Shown here: positions 26,089 through 35,118 of the stretch, one piece after another
Layout: every line of letters starts with the position of its first letter
Numbering within the stretch: the first letter of the stretch is position 1
From: Bradyrhizobium ivorense
Lineage (GTDB): Bacteria > Pseudomonadota > Alphaproteobacteria > Rhizobiales > Xanthobacteraceae
Length of the DNA: 64,000 bases
Direction of reading: 5' to 3'
Assembly: GCF_900696085.1 (NCBI RefSeq)
Contig: NZ_CAADFC020000033.1
Location: 62,001-126,000 of the forward strand
Translations under genes and position numbers: made by a program
Notes under the pieces: model-generated
What the model saw: the letters and a program-made list of their open reading frames with translations, nothing else
What the model was told of the DNA's origin: nothing
Database searches by the model: none

Positions 26089-26879
26089 CCGCGCTGCTCA
26101 CGGTGGAAAATCTCAGCAAGCGGTTCGGCGGCCTGCAGGCCGTCGCCGACGTCAATCTGAGCGTCGCCGCCGGCGAGATCTGCAGCGTGATCGGCCCGAA
26201 CGGCGCCGGCAAGACCACGCTGTTCAACATGATCTCCGGCGTGTTGCGGCCGAGCGGCGGCCGCATCGTGTATGACGGCATCGACCTGAAGACGCTCTCG
26301 CCCTGGCGCTACGCCGCCGCCGGGATCGGCCGCACCTTCCAGAACCTGGCGCTGTTCAAGCACGGCACCGTGGTCGAGAACATCCTGACCGGCCGCCACA
26401 CCCATCTGCGCTCCAATGTGTTCGATGCCGTAATCTTCTTCGGCCGGACCCGCAAGGAGGAGGTCGCGGCGCGGCAGCGCGTCGAGCACATCATCGAGTT
26501 TCTCGAAATCGAGCATATCCGGGACGCCGTGGTCGGCACCCTCTCCTACGGCCAGCAGAAGCGCGTCGAGCTCGCCCGCGCGCTGGCCTGCGAGCCGAAG
26601 ATCCTGCTGCTCGACGAAATGGTTTCGGGCATGAACCAGGAAGAGACCGAGGACATCGCGCGTTTCGTGCTGGATATCCGCGATGAGCTCGGCATCACCG
26701 TGCTGATGATCGAGCACGAGATGCGGATCGTGATGGACATCTCGGACCGCGTCCATGTGCTGAATTTCGGCCGCAAGATCGCGGAAGGAACGCCCGACGA
26801 CGTCAAGCGCGACCCCGCCGTTGCCGAAGCCTATCTCGGCCGCCAGCGCGCCGAAACCCTCGCAAGGGCGGGTGCATGA
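26085..26879 (+). CDS. HAAT-type ABC transporter ATP-binding protein (LivG-like), system 1
   Basis: A 264-residue LivG-like ATPase. Walker A GPNGAGKTT (about 37-45), signature LSYGQQKRVELARAL, Walker B ILLLDE followed by MVSGMNQEE and H-loop IEHEM are visible. The MVSG after Walker B replaces the usual PAAG of LivG. GTG 26085 overlaps the upstream stop (GTGA), indicating coupling; another GTG is at 26076. The downstream acyl-CoA synthetase starts in an ATGA overlap, so these genes are translated as a tightly linked unit. With the LivF-like partner it drives import through the LivH/LivM-like permeases. Confidence 0.88.
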   Translation: MTALLTVENLSKRFGGLQAVADVNLSVAAGEICSVIGPNGAGKTTLFNMISGVLRPSGGRIVYDGIDLKTLSPWRYAAAGIGRTFQNLALFKHGTVVENILTGRHTHLRSNVFDAVIFFGRTRKEEVAARQRVEHIIEFLEIEHIRDAVVGTLSYGQQKRVELARALACEPKILLLDEMVSGMNQEETEDIARFVLDIRDELGITVLMIEHEMRIVMDISDRVHVLNFGRKIAEGTPDDVKRDPAVAEAYLGRQRAETLARAGA

Positions 26880-28813
26880 TGTCGACGCTCGAGAACCTGC
26901 GTACCGCCCACCCGCCGCTGTCGGACAGCGCGGCACGCAGCCTGCCTGCGACGGAAACCGATGCGTTCCGGACGGCGTTGCGGGACGCCGCCATCACCAT
27001 TCCCCAAATGCTGCGGCAACGCGCAGCCATGCACGGCGATGCCCTGGCGCTGCGCGAAAAGGATTTCGGCATCTGGAACCCGTATTCCTGGCGCCATTAT
27101 TACGACACCGCGCGCGCGGTCGCGCTCGGCCTGCTGTCGCTCGGCATCAAGCCGGGTGACCGCGTCGCCATCGCCGGCGAGAACACGCCGGAATGGTTCT
27201 ATGCCGATCTCGGCATCCAGATGATCGGCGCGGTCGCGGTCGGCATCTATCCGACCAATCCCTGGGTCGAGCTGCAATACATCGTCAAGCACTCCGGCGC
27301 GCGCGTCGTGATCACCGGCGACCAGGAGCAGACCGACAAGGTGCTCGACGCCCTCGCCGGCAATGGCGGCCTGCCCGAGCTCGAAGCCATCGCCTGCATC
27401 GACATGAAGGGCCTGCGGCACTATCGCCAGTCCCATCTGATGTCGTTCGAGGCGCTGTGCCAGCGCGGCCAGGCGTATGCGCGCGAAACCCCTGATGCGA
27501 ATGCGACGATCGACCGCCTGATCACTCAGGCCGCGCCTGACGACGTCTGCATCCTCGTCTACACCTCGGGAACGACGGGCCCGCCCAAGGGCGCGATGCT
27601 GACCCACCGCAACCTGGTTTACGCCGCCTATACCTACGCCATTGCGGTCGGCATCGCCGACAAGCCGTTCGAGGCCGTGAGCTATCTGCCGCTCTGCCAC
27701 GTTGCCGAGCGCTGCTACGGCCTGGTGACGCATCTGGTGCTCGGCGGCACCGTCAGCTTTGCGGAATCGATCGACACGGTCGCGATCAACATCCGCGAGA
27801 TCGCGCCGACCTTCTTCGTCGGCGTGCCCAGGATCTACGAGAAGCTGCAGCAGGGCTTCATGTTCAGGCTCGGCGAAAGCGGCAGCCTGCGCCAGCGTCT
27901 GACGCGCGCCTGCCTCGCCTGGGGCCGCATCCTGTCCGACCGGCGGCAGGCCGGCCAGGACAGCCTGCTCGACCGCGCCGCCTACGGCCTGCTCTACCTC
28001 CTGATGTTCCGCAATTTGCAGCGCCATCTCGGCTTTGCCTATAGCCGGCACCGGCTCTGCGCCGGCGCCTCGATCTCGCCGGAGACGCTGCGCTTCTTCG
28101 ACATCATCGGCCGCCCGGTCTCGCAGGGTTACGGTCTCACCGAGAGCGGCGGCGTCGCCTTCATCCAGACCAAAAGCCATCACCGGCTCGGCGGCTGCGG
28201 CCTGCCGCTGCCGCAAACCGAATGGAAGCTCGACGGCGACGGCGAAATCCTGTTGCGCAACCCCGGCGTCTTCAAGGGCTACTTCCTCGACGAGAAAGCT
28301 TCGACCGCGTCGCTCGAGCCCGGCGGCTGGCTGCGCACCGGCGACATCATCGAGGTGCTGGACAATGGCGAAATCGCCGTGGTCGACCGCAAGAAGGCGA
28401 TCATCATCACCGCCGGCGGCAAGAACATCGCGCCCTCCGAGATCGAGAACGCGCTGAAGGATTCCGAGTTCGTCAAGGAGGCGATCGTGGTCGGCGAGGC
28501 CAAGAAGTATCTCGGCGCCATTGTCCAGATCGACTACGACAATGTCGGCCGCTGGGCGCGCGACCAGGCGCTCGCCTACACCAACTACAAGTCGCTGTCG
28601 CAGCTCCCCGAGGTGCACGAGCTGGTCGAGCGCATCGTCGGCGAGACCAACAAGCGGTTCGCCCGGGTGGAGAACATCCGCCGCTTCGCCATTCTCGAAA
28701 AGGAGCTCGACCACGATGACGGCGAGCTGACCGCCACGCAGAAGGTGCGCCGCGCCATGATCGAGAAGAAGTTCGCGCGTGAGCTCGCCATCATCTATCC
28801 GGCGGAGGGCTGA
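26876..28813 (+). CDS. Long-chain-type acyl-CoA synthetase (AMP-forming) inside the transporter operon
   Basis: A 645-residue member of the adenylate-forming family, closest in length and motifs to bacterial long-chain acyl-CoA synthetases. The phosphate-binding loop VYTSGTTGPPKGAML lies near residue 228, the A5 motif is QGYGLTESGG, the A7/A8 region is WLRTGDIIEVLDNGEIAVVD with RKKAIIITAGGKNIAPSEIE. It converts a carboxylic acid, ATP and CoA into the acyl-CoA. It sits between the ATPase and permease genes of one ABC system, overlapping the former by 4 bp and directly abutting the latter. This suggests that the imported substrate is activated at once, trapping it in the cell. The substrate is unknown. 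Confidence 0.88.
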   Translation: MMSTLENLRTAHPPLSDSAARSLPATETDAFRTALRDAAITIPQMLRQRAAMHGDALALREKDFGIWNPYSWRHYYDTARAVALGLLSLGIKPGDRVAIAGENTPEWFYADLGIQMIGAVAVGIYPTNPWVELQYIVKHSGARVVITGDQEQTDKVLDALAGNGGLPELEAIACIDMKGLRHYRQSHLMSFEALCQRGQAYARETPDANATIDRLITQAAPDDVCILVYTSGTTGPPKGAMLTHRNLVYAAYTYAIAVGIADKPFEAVSYLPLCHVAERCYGLVTHLVLGGTVSFAESIDTVAINIREIAPTFFVGVPRIYEKLQQGFMFRLGESGSLRQRLTRACLAWGRILSDRRQAGQDSLLDRAAYGLLYLLMFRNLQRHLGFAYSRHRLCAGASISPETLRFFDIIGRPVSQGYGLTESGGVAFIQTKSHHRLGGCGLPLPQTEWKLDGDGEILLRNPGVFKGYFLDEKASTASLEPGGWLRTGDIIEVLDNGEIAVVDRKKAIIITAGGKNIAPSEIENALKDSEFVKEAIVVGEAKKYLGAIVQIDYDNVGRWARDQALAYTNYKSLSQLPEVHELVERIVGETNKRFARVENIRRFAILEKELDHDDGELTATQKVRRAMIEKKFARELAIIYPAEG

Positions 28814-29686
28814 ATGCAGTATTTCCTGCAACTCCTGATCTCGGGTCTCGCGATCGGCGCCATTTATGGCCTGATCGCGATGGGCTTTGCTGTGATCTAC
28901 AAGTCGACCGGGCTGGTCAATTTCGCGCAGGGCGAAATGACCATGATCACGGCCTACATCGCCTGGACGATCTCGACCACGGTCAGCGGCAATGTCTTCG
29001 TGGTCGCGATCGGCGCGATCCTTGCGGCGATCCTGCTCGGGCTGATCATCGAGCGCGTCGTGATGCGGCCGATGCTGGGCGAGCCGGTGTTCGCGACCGT
29101 GATGGTGACGATCGGGCTTGCCGTGATCCTGCGCTCGGCCATCAACTTCATCTGGGACGCCTACCCGCATGGCCTCGATGTCGGAATGGGCCGCGACATC
29201 GTCCGCCTCGGCGGCATCGGCGTGCGCACCGGACAGGTCGCCGTGATCGCGACGCTGCTGACGCTGCTGGCCGCGATCTGGGCGTTCTTCCGCTACAGCA
29301 AGATCGGCGTCGCGATGCGCGCGGTTGCGGCCGACGACCGCACCGCGTTGCTGATGGGGATCAGCGCCACCAGGGTGCACGCGTTGGCCTGGGCGGCCTC
29401 CTCGGTGATCGCCGGCATCGGCGGCGTGTTCTTTGCGCTGTCCTATGACCTGTCGCCGGCGATGTTCCAACTGGGATTGAAGGCGTTTCCGGCGACGATC
29501 CTTGGCGGCCTCGATGCCGTGCTCGGCTCCGGGATCGGCGGCCTTCTGATCGGCATCACCGAAAACCTCGCCGGCGGCTATGTCAGCTCCGGCATGAAGG
29601 AGGTCGCGGGCTTTCTGATGATCATCGTCGTTCTGATGATCCGCCCGTTCGGCATCTTCGGCGAACGCGACATCGAGAGGGTCTGA
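28814..29686 (+). CDS. HAAT-type ABC transporter permease (LivH-like), system 1
   Basis: A 290-residue inner-membrane permease with about eight hydrophobic segments. LivH landmarks are GAIYGLIAMGFAVIYKSTGL and VNFAQGEMTMI at the N-terminus, and the ATPase-contact loop SKIGVAMRAVAADDRTALLM. The ATG follows the synthetase stop with no gap, and the stop overlaps the LivM-like start (TGATG). It forms the import pore together with the LivM-like protein. Confidence 0.9.
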   Translation: MQYFLQLLISGLAIGAIYGLIAMGFAVIYKSTGLVNFAQGEMTMITAYIAWTISTTVSGNVFVVAIGAILAAILLGLIIERVVMRPMLGEPVFATVMVTIGLAVILRSAINFIWDAYPHGLDVGMGRDIVRLGGIGVRTGQVAVIATLLTLLAAIWAFFRYSKIGVAMRAVAADDRTALLMGISATRVHALAWAASSVIAGIGGVFFALSYDLSPAMFQLGLKAFPATILGGLDAVLGSGIGGLLIGITENLAGGYVSSGMKEVAGFLMIIVVLMIRPFGIFGERDIERV

Positions 29687-30732
29687 TGCGCACCGGCGAT
29701 TACAAGCAGACCTATGGCGAGCTGGTTGCGCTGGTCGACTCACCGCCGGTCTGGCTGTGGTCGGCCGTGCTCGTGCTGGCGCTGATCGTGGCGCCCCACG
29801 TGCTGAACTCCTACGCGCTGTCGTTCCTGATCATCATCCTGATCACGGTGACCGGCGCGCTCGGGCTCAACATCCTGACCGGCTATACCGGCCTGATCTC
29901 GCTGGGCCATGTCGGCTTCCTCGTCACCGGCTCCTATGCCTACGCGATCCTGGTCTCGAAATACCATTTGCCGCCGCTGGTCGGCTTCCTCGGCGCCGGC
30001 GTGGTGCCGGCGCTGGCGAGCCTGATCGTCGGCGCGCCGTCGCTGCGGCTGAAGGGGCTGTATCTCGCCATCACGACCCTCGCCTTCTCCTTCATCATCA
30101 ACACCGTGATCCTGGAGATGCGCTGGCTCACCAACGGTGCCCGCGGCATCGCGGTGCCGCGGCCGGAGATTTTCGGCATCAGCTTCGACGGCGATGCCGC
30201 CTTCACCTATCTCTGCCTCGGCATCGCCATCTTGACGCTGCTTGCCACCCTCAACATCCGCCGCAGCCGAATCGGCCGCGCCTTCGTCGCGATCCGCGAC
30301 AACGACATTGCAGCCCCCGTGATGGGCATCAATTTGCACGCCTACAAGCTGCTGGCGTTCGTCACCTCGGCTTTCATCACCGGCATCGCCGGCGCCCTCT
30401 ACGGCATCTACCTCTCCTTTGTCAGCGTCGAGGGTTTTCCGTTCCTGCTTTCGATCGAGGCGCTGGCGATCCTGATCGTCGGCGGGCTCGGCTCGACGCT
30501 CGGCGCCGTGCTCGGCACCATCCTGATCGTGCTGCTGCCGGAGGCGACCCGTCTCGTCTTCAGCCTGTTCAGCGCGCAGATGGACGCGATGTTCACCACC
30601 GGCGCCCAGGAGCTGAAGAGCATGCTCTACGGCCTCGTCATCATCCTGTTCCTGCGCTTCCAGCCGCGCGGGCTGGTCGGCGCGTGGCACGACATCAGGC
30701 GGACCTGGGTGCACTGGCCGCTTCGCTACTAA
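29686..30732 (+). CDS. HAAT-type ABC transporter permease (LivM-like), system 1
   Basis: A 348-residue LivM-like permease. It has about ten hydrophobic stretches, the family motif TGYTGLISLGHVGFLVTGSY and the coupling loop SRIGRAFVAIRDNDIAAPVM. Its start overlaps the LivH-like stop by 1 bp. The binding-protein gene follows after 30 bp with its own strong GAGGAGG site, so that gene can be translated at a higher rate. The hydrophilic N-terminal 20 residues are longer than in many LivM proteins. Confidence 0.9.
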   Translation: MRTGDYKQTYGELVALVDSPPVWLWSAVLVLALIVAPHVLNSYALSFLIIILITVTGALGLNILTGYTGLISLGHVGFLVTGSYAYAILVSKYHLPPLVGFLGAGVVPALASLIVGAPSLRLKGLYLAITTLAFSFIINTVILEMRWLTNGARGIAVPRPEIFGISFDGDAAFTYLCLGIAILTLLATLNIRRSRIGRAFVAIRDNDIAAPVMGINLHAYKLLAFVTSAFITGIAGALYGIYLSFVSVEGFPFLLSIEALAILIVGGLGSTLGAVLGTILIVLLPEATRLVFSLFSAQMDAMFTTGAQELKSMLYGLVIILFLRFQPRGLVGAWHDIRRTWVHWPLRY

Positions 30733-30762
30733 CCAATAACAGCACACCATGAGGAGGAAACC

Positions 30763-31920
30763 ATGATCAAACATCTCGCGGCGGCCTCGCTGCTGCTGTC
30801 CGCGGCTTTCGTGACGGCCCCGGCCCTCGCCGCCGACCCCGGCATCAGCGACAGCGAGATCCTGATCGGCGACGTCGAACCGCTGACCGGTCCGCCGGCC
30901 CTGCTCGGCGTCGCCGCCTCGATCGGCCACAAGATCGCGATCGCCGAGGCCAACAATGCCGGCGGCATCAACGGCCGCAAGATCAAGTATGTGCTCGAGG
31001 ACGACGGCTACGTCACCGCGCGCACCATCCAGGGCGTCAAGAAGGTGATCGATGTCGACAAGGTGTTCGCGATGCTCGGAATCTCCGGCTCGGGCCAGTC
31101 GATCGCGGTGATGCCCGTGCTGGAGAAGGCGGGCATTCCGACAGTGATCGACGTCGCGCCGGTGAAATTCCTGTGGGAGCCGCCGCGCAAGAACGTGTTC
31201 GTGATCGGCCAGTCCTACGAGGAAGGCATCATCCACCTCGTCAACTATCTCGCCGACAAGAATCCCGGCAAGAAATGGGGCCTGATCACCCAGGACGACG
31301 ATTACGGCATCACCGTGCGCGACGGCTTCGACAGCGTCGTCAAGGCGAAGAAGCTGAACGTGGTCTACAGCGGCAACTACAAAAAGGGCCAGCAGGACTT
31401 TTCGTCCGACATGCTGCAGCTGAAGGACTCCGGCGCCGAGGTGTTTCTGGCCGGCGGCATCATCGCCGAGAACATCGCGATGATGAAGGAGCTCGAGAAG
31501 CTCAACGTCAAGCCGGTGACCGGCATCTTCTGGCCCGGCCGCATCGAGCCGGTACTGAAGCTGATGGGTCCGGCGGGCGACGGCATCTACGCCGTCGACT
31601 ATGTCGAGCCGTTCGCGGGCGAAGCCGGCAAGGCGTTCCTGGAGAAGGCAAAGCCGCTGGTCTCGGAAGCCGAGTTCAAGGGCATCAACCGCTACACCAT
31701 GACCGGCTACGCCGCCGCAAAAGTGCTGATCGCCGCGATCGAGCGCTGCGGCAAGCAGCCGACCTGGGCCTGCACGATCTCCGAGCTGGAAAAGACCAAG
31801 AACGTCGAGACCGGCGTGATGGCCCCGATCAGTTTTGGTCCTGGCGTCCGCTTCTCCAACCAGAAGCTGCAGATCATGCAAGCCGACGTGGCGACACTGA
31901 GCTTCAAGCCGGTGAAGTGA
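30763..31920 (+). CDS. HAAT-type ABC transporter substrate-binding protein, system 1
   Basis: A 385-residue periplasmic binding protein of the Leu/Ile/Val fold. A Sec signal peptide is clear: MIKHLAAASLLLSAAFVTAP then ALAADP with the AxA cleavage site. The mature part begins GISDSEILIGDVEPLTGPPA, the typical opening of type I ligand-binding domains for aromatic or other carboxylic acids. It is the last gene of the operon that begins with the FAD oxidoreductase. GAGGAGG at 30751-30757 supports the ATG. The ligand is not predictable from sequence alone. Confidence 0.9.
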   Translation: MIKHLAAASLLLSAAFVTAPALAADPGISDSEILIGDVEPLTGPPALLGVAASIGHKIAIAEANNAGGINGRKIKYVLEDDGYVTARTIQGVKKVIDVDKVFAMLGISGSGQSIAVMPVLEKAGIPTVIDVAPVKFLWEPPRKNVFVIGQSYEEGIIHLVNYLADKNPGKKWGLITQDDDYGITVRDGFDSVVKAKKLNVVYSGNYKKGQQDFSSDMLQLKDSGAEVFLAGGIIAENIAMMKELEKLNVKPVTGIFWPGRIEPVLKLMGPAGDGIYAVDYVEPFAGEAGKAFLEKAKPLVSEAEFKGINRYTMTGYAAAKVLIAAIERCGKQPTWACTISELEKTKNVETGVMAPISFGPGVRFSNQKLQIMQADVATLSFKPVK

Positions 31921-32091
31921 GCTCCTCTCACCCGATCCAAACCCCGCCGTCATCGCCCGGCTTGACCGGGCGCTCCAGCATTCCAGAGGCGGCGGTGATC
32001 GACCGATAGGCCGCGGCGTACTGGGTCCCCCGGTCAAGCCGTGTTCAGGTGCATCAGCACAATTTCTGCATTTTGGAAGAATACAGGTGAG
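31921..32091. repeat. Intergenic region with REP-like hairpin
   Basis: Non-coding gap after the binding-protein gene. It holds a hairpin CGCCCGG-cttga-CCGGGCG (31954-31972) and, 50 bp further on, the related string GGGTCCCCCGGTCAAGCCG (about 32023-32041) that repeats the same CCGGTCAAGCC core. This pair is characteristic of dispersed REP-like elements in Bradyrhizobium. It may also serve as the transcription end for the transporter operon. No open frame here looks real. Confidence 0.55.
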
Positions 32092-32216
32092 TTGCCCGAC
32101 GTGTCAAGCGCCATGTCGAACGTGGCCTTGTCGAACGCTGCCCGGTCGAGCCCCCGCCGGCTACTTTGCATGGGGTTGTTTTTCGGCATTTTGACCCTGC
32201 CCCCTGCGACGGGCAA
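32092..32216. mobile_element. Small MITE-like intergenic element with inverted ends
   Basis: A 125-bp segment begins TTGCCCG (32092-32098) and ends CGGGCAA (32210-32216), an exact 7-bp inverted pair. It contains the string CTACTTTGCATGGGGTTG and a T-rich stretch. I recall similar sequences scattered through Bradyrhizobium genomes, but cannot check this here. It encodes no protein; the 60-codon open frame across it is chance. It lies just downstream of the acyl-CoA dehydrogenase stop codon. Confidence 0.45.
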
Positions 32217-32235
32217 GCGGAGCGAAAAGTTCCGC

Positions 32236-33429
32236 TCACATCCGCTTCGCCACCTCTTCCAGCATCACCTCGGTGGCGCCGCCGCCGATGGTCAGCACGC
32301 GGGCGTCGCGGACCATGCGCTCGATCGGCGTTCCCCGCATGAAGCCGCTGCCGCCGTGCAGCTGCAGGCAGCCATGCACGACCTCGTGCAGCACTTCCGG
32401 CGACAGCGCCTTCACCATCGACACCTCGCGCAGGCAGTCCTGCCCGGCCGCGGCGAGCTCGGCGGCGTGATAGGCGAGCTGCCGCGCGGCAGCGGCCTTG
32501 GCGGCGAGCTGCGCGAGCTTCAGCCGCACGCCCTGCTGATTCCAGAGTGGGCCGCCGAATGCCTGCCGGGTCTTCACATAATTCGTGGTCAGCTCGATCG
32601 CCTTGGCGGATTCGCCGGCGCAGATGCCGCCGATGCAGATGCGTTCGTTCTGGAAGGTCTCCATGATGCCATAGAAGCCCTTGTTCTCCTCGCCGAGCAG
32701 GCTGTCGGCGGGCACGCGGACATCCTGGAAGGCGATCTCGGCGGTGTCGGAGCAGAGCCAGCCGTGCTTGTCGAGCTTCGTCACCGATATGCCGGGCGTA
32801 GCGCGTTCGACGATGAACAGCGAGATGCCGCGGCTGCCCTTGGCCTGCGGATCGGTCCGCGCCGCGACGATCAGGATGTCGCCATAGACTGCGTTGGTGA
32901 TGAACATCTTTGAGCCGTTGATCACCCAACCATCGCCGTCGCGCGTCGCGCGGGTCTTCAGCCCGGCGACATCGGAGCCGGCGTCCGGCTCGGTCACCGC
33001 GATCGAGCAGATCGCCTCGCCGCGGATGATCGCCGGCAGATATTTTTGCTTCTGCTCCAGGGTACCGCGGAGCGTGATGTGCACGGCCGACATGTCGGTG
33101 TGCACCAGGGTCGAGGACGTAAAGCCGCCAAAGCTCGAGCGCCCGAGTTCTTCCGCGAACACCATCGAGGCCAGCGGTCCCATATCGGTGCCGCCATATT
33201 CGGCCTCATGACGCATGCCGAGAAAGCCGAGCGCACCCATGCGGCGGAAGATCTCGCGCGGAATCTTGCCGTCGCGCTCCCAGGCCTCGCCGTGCGGGAT
33301 CACCTCCTTCTCGACAAAGCGGCGGACCTGCTCGCGCAGCATCCGCAGTTCCTCGGGCAGGTTGGGCTGCTCCGCGAAGCGGAATTCGGTCTCGGTGAGC
33401 TGGCGCGGATCCGGTGTCATGACGTTCAT
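32236..33429 (-). CDS. Acyl-CoA dehydrogenase
   Basis: A 397-residue FAD flavoprotein that introduces an alpha-beta double bond into an acyl-CoA. ACAD signatures are present: ICSIAVTEPDAGSDVAGLKT and the C-terminal QLHGGSGFMRGTPIERMVRD. The classical catalytic Glu (the YEGT position of medium-chain enzymes) is a Gly here (TIGGGATE); a Glu on helix G in TFQNERICIGG could act as base, as in isovaleryl-CoA dehydrogenase. The ATG at 33429 overlaps the upstream hydrolase stop by 4 bp. It is the last gene of the operon that starts with the Rieske oxygenase. The substrate is unknown. Confidence 0.9.
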   Translation of the reverse strand: MNVMTPDPRQLTETEFRFAEQPNLPEELRMLREQVRRFVEKEVIPHGEAWERDGKIPREIFRRMGALGFLGMRHEAEYGGTDMGPLASMVFAEELGRSSFGGFTSSTLVHTDMSAVHITLRGTLEQKQKYLPAIIRGEAICSIAVTEPDAGSDVAGLKTRATRDGDGWVINGSKMFITNAVYGDILIVAARTDPQAKGSRGISLFIVERATPGISVTKLDKHGWLCSDTAEIAFQDVRVPADSLLGEENKGFYGIMETFQNERICIGGICAGESAKAIELTTNYVKTRQAFGGPLWNQQGVRLKLAQLAAKAAAARQLAYHAAELAAAGQDCLREVSMVKALSPEVLHEVVHGCLQLHGGSGFMRGTPIERMVRDARVLTIGGGATEVMLEEVAKRM

Positions 33430-34361
33430 TGTGGCGCCCCTTCTGCCCTGATGTGAAGCCGTCCGCGCAAAAATGCCGCAAGGCGGACGATCGCTTCGCG
33501 CGCCTCCGGAATCTCGGGGAACATCTGGAACACGTGGATCATGCCGTCCCAGACCTCGAGCACGACGTCGACGCCGGCGGCCTTCGCCTTGGCGGCGAGC
33601 GCCGTGGCGTCGTCACGCACGGTCTCGCGGTCGCCGGCCTGAATGAACAACGGCGGCAGGCCGGCGAGATCGGCATGGAGCGGAGACGCCAGCGGATGGC
33701 GCGGGTCGCCGTCGGCGCCGAGGTAGTTCTTCGCCAGCGCCAGGATCATCGCGCGCTGGTGGACCGGATCGGCCGCAGCCCGGCTTTGGTAGCTGGCGCC
33801 GGTCGCGGCAAGATCGGTCCAGGGCGACATCAGCACGGCCGCAGCCGGCAGCGGGTCGCCGGCGTCGCGGGCAGCCAGCATCGCACCGAGCACGAGATTG
33901 CCGCCGGCGGAGTCGCCCGCGAATGCGATATCGGCTGGCCGCAGGCCCTGGTCGCGCAGATATCGATACGCGATTTGCGCATCGTTCAGCGCCGCGGGAA
34001 AGCGGTGCTCCGGCGCCAGGCGGTAGTTGATCGCCAGCACCCGGCAGCCCGCGGCCTCCGCGAGCCGCGCGATCAAATCGCGATGCGAGGCCACGGAGCC
34101 GATCCGGAAGCCGCCGCCATGAAGGTAGAGGATCGCCTTGTCGTGCGGCGCCCCGGGCGGCGCGATCCATTCGGCATCGACGCCGCCGGCGGAGACCTGA
34201 CGGCACCGCACCGAGGCCGGGCAACCGGCGAACGCCGCGTCCCAATCGCTGCGCATCTGCGCCACCGATGTGTCGCGATTCCAGTTGCGATAGATCGCGC
34301 GCATTGTCTCGATCGCGCGATCGACCGGCGTCAGTTCGAAATCGTTGGCTGGATCTGCCAT
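33426..34361 (-). CDS. Alpha/beta hydrolase, hormone-sensitive-lipase type
   Basis: A 311-residue esterase. It shows the HSL oxyanion motif LYLHGGGF, the nucleophile elbow GDSAGGN, a later Asp in GDRETVRDD, and the catalytic His in DGMIHVFQMF. It would hydrolyse a carboxyl ester or lactone in the cytoplasm. ATG 34361 is one base after the SDR stop; the longer frame to 34406 only extends into that gene. It overlaps the acyl-CoA dehydrogenase start. In this operon it may release the free acid before CoA activation or open a lactone intermediate. Confidence 0.85.
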   Translation of the reverse strand: MADPANDFELTPVDRAIETMRAIYRNWNRDTSVAQMRSDWDAAFAGCPASVRCRQVSAGGVDAEWIAPPGAPHDKAILYLHGGGFRIGSVASHRDLIARLAEAAGCRVLAINYRLAPEHRFPAALNDAQIAYRYLRDQGLRPADIAFAGDSAGGNLVLGAMLAARDAGDPLPAAAVLMSPWTDLAATGASYQSRAAADPVHQRAMILALAKNYLGADGDPRHPLASPLHADLAGLPPLFIQAGDRETVRDDATALAAKAKAAGVDVVLEVWDGMIHVFQMFPEIPEAREAIVRLAAFLRGRLHIRAEGAPQ

Positions 34362-34362
34362 C

Positions 34363-35115
34363 TCAGCCACCGATCCCCATGCCGCCGGAGACGCCGAGCG
34401 TTTCACCGGTGATGTAGGCGGCCTGGTCCGAGGCCAGGAACCGCGCGGCAGCCGCCACCTCCTCGGGTTCGCCGAGCCGGCCGAGCAGCGTCGCGCCGGT
34501 CATCGCCTGCAGTATCTTCTCTCCACCTTTCGCCACGGCCTGCTCCAGCATCGGTGTGCGGATCGGTCCCGGCGCGATCGCATTTGCCGTGATGCCGTAG
34601 CGCGCGTTTTCCCGCGCGATGCTCTTGGTGAAGGCGATCACGCCGCCCTTGGCCGCAGAATAGACCGAGCCGCCCTTGGAGCCGAGCCGCGCCGCCTCCG
34701 ACGTGATGTTGATGATGCGGCCGAAGCGAGCCTTCTGCATCGCCGGCAGCGCGGCCTGCGTGCAGGCGAGCACCGAGGTGAGGTTCACCGCGATCAGCCG
34801 CGCCCAGTCGCCCGCGGTGGTGTCGGTGAAGAAGGCGTGCTGGTCGACGCCGGCATTGTTGACGAGGATATCAAACGGGCCGTCCTGCGCCATCACGGCA
34901 CGGACCGCGACCGCATCGCTGACGTCGAGGCCGGCGGCGGCCGCCCCCACCTCGTCCGCGAGCGCCGTCGCAGCCGCAATGTCGAGATCGGCGATCACGA
35001 CGCGGGCGCCCGCGCCGGCAAAGCTGCGCACGATTGCAGCCCCGATGCCGCGCGCACCGCCGCTCACGAAGGCGCGGCGGCCGTCGAGTCGCCCGAATGG
35101 CAAGGAGCCGGCCAC
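34363..35115 (-). CDS. Short-chain dehydrogenase/reductase (SDR)
   Basis: A 250-residue NAD(P)-dependent oxidoreductase of the classical SDR class. The cofactor motif is SGGARGIGAAI (about 18-28), NNAG is at about 85-88, and the catalytic Ser and YSAAK lie in NITSEAARLGSKGGSVYSAA. An Asp after the second strand (IADLD) favours NAD over NADP. The start is GTG 35115, just after the hydratase stop. In this operon it could oxidise a 3-hydroxyacyl-CoA or dehydrogenate the cis-diol made by the Rieske enzyme. Confidence 0.85.
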   Translation of the reverse strand: MAGSLPFGRLDGRRAFVSGGARGIGAAIVRSFAGAGARVVIADLDIAAATALADEVGAAAAGLDVSDAVAVRAVMAQDGPFDILVNNAGVDQHAFFTDTTAGDWARLIAVNLTSVLACTQAALPAMQKARFGRIINITSEAARLGSKGGSVYSAAKGGVIAFTKSIARENARYGITANAIAPGPIRTPMLEQAVAKGGEKILQAMTGATLLGRLGEPEEVAAAARFLASDQAAYITGETLGVSGGMGIGG

Positions 35116-35118
35116 GCC

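Noticed and set aside
26831..29743. 970-codon antisense frame across the acyl-CoA synthetase and permease genes
   Set aside because: Opposes three conserved overlapping genes and has typical shadow composition (repeated Ala, Asp, Arg, His).
32034..32216. 60-codon frame across the MITE-like element
   Set aside because: Lies fully within a repeat-like non-coding block and shows no domain or ribosome site.
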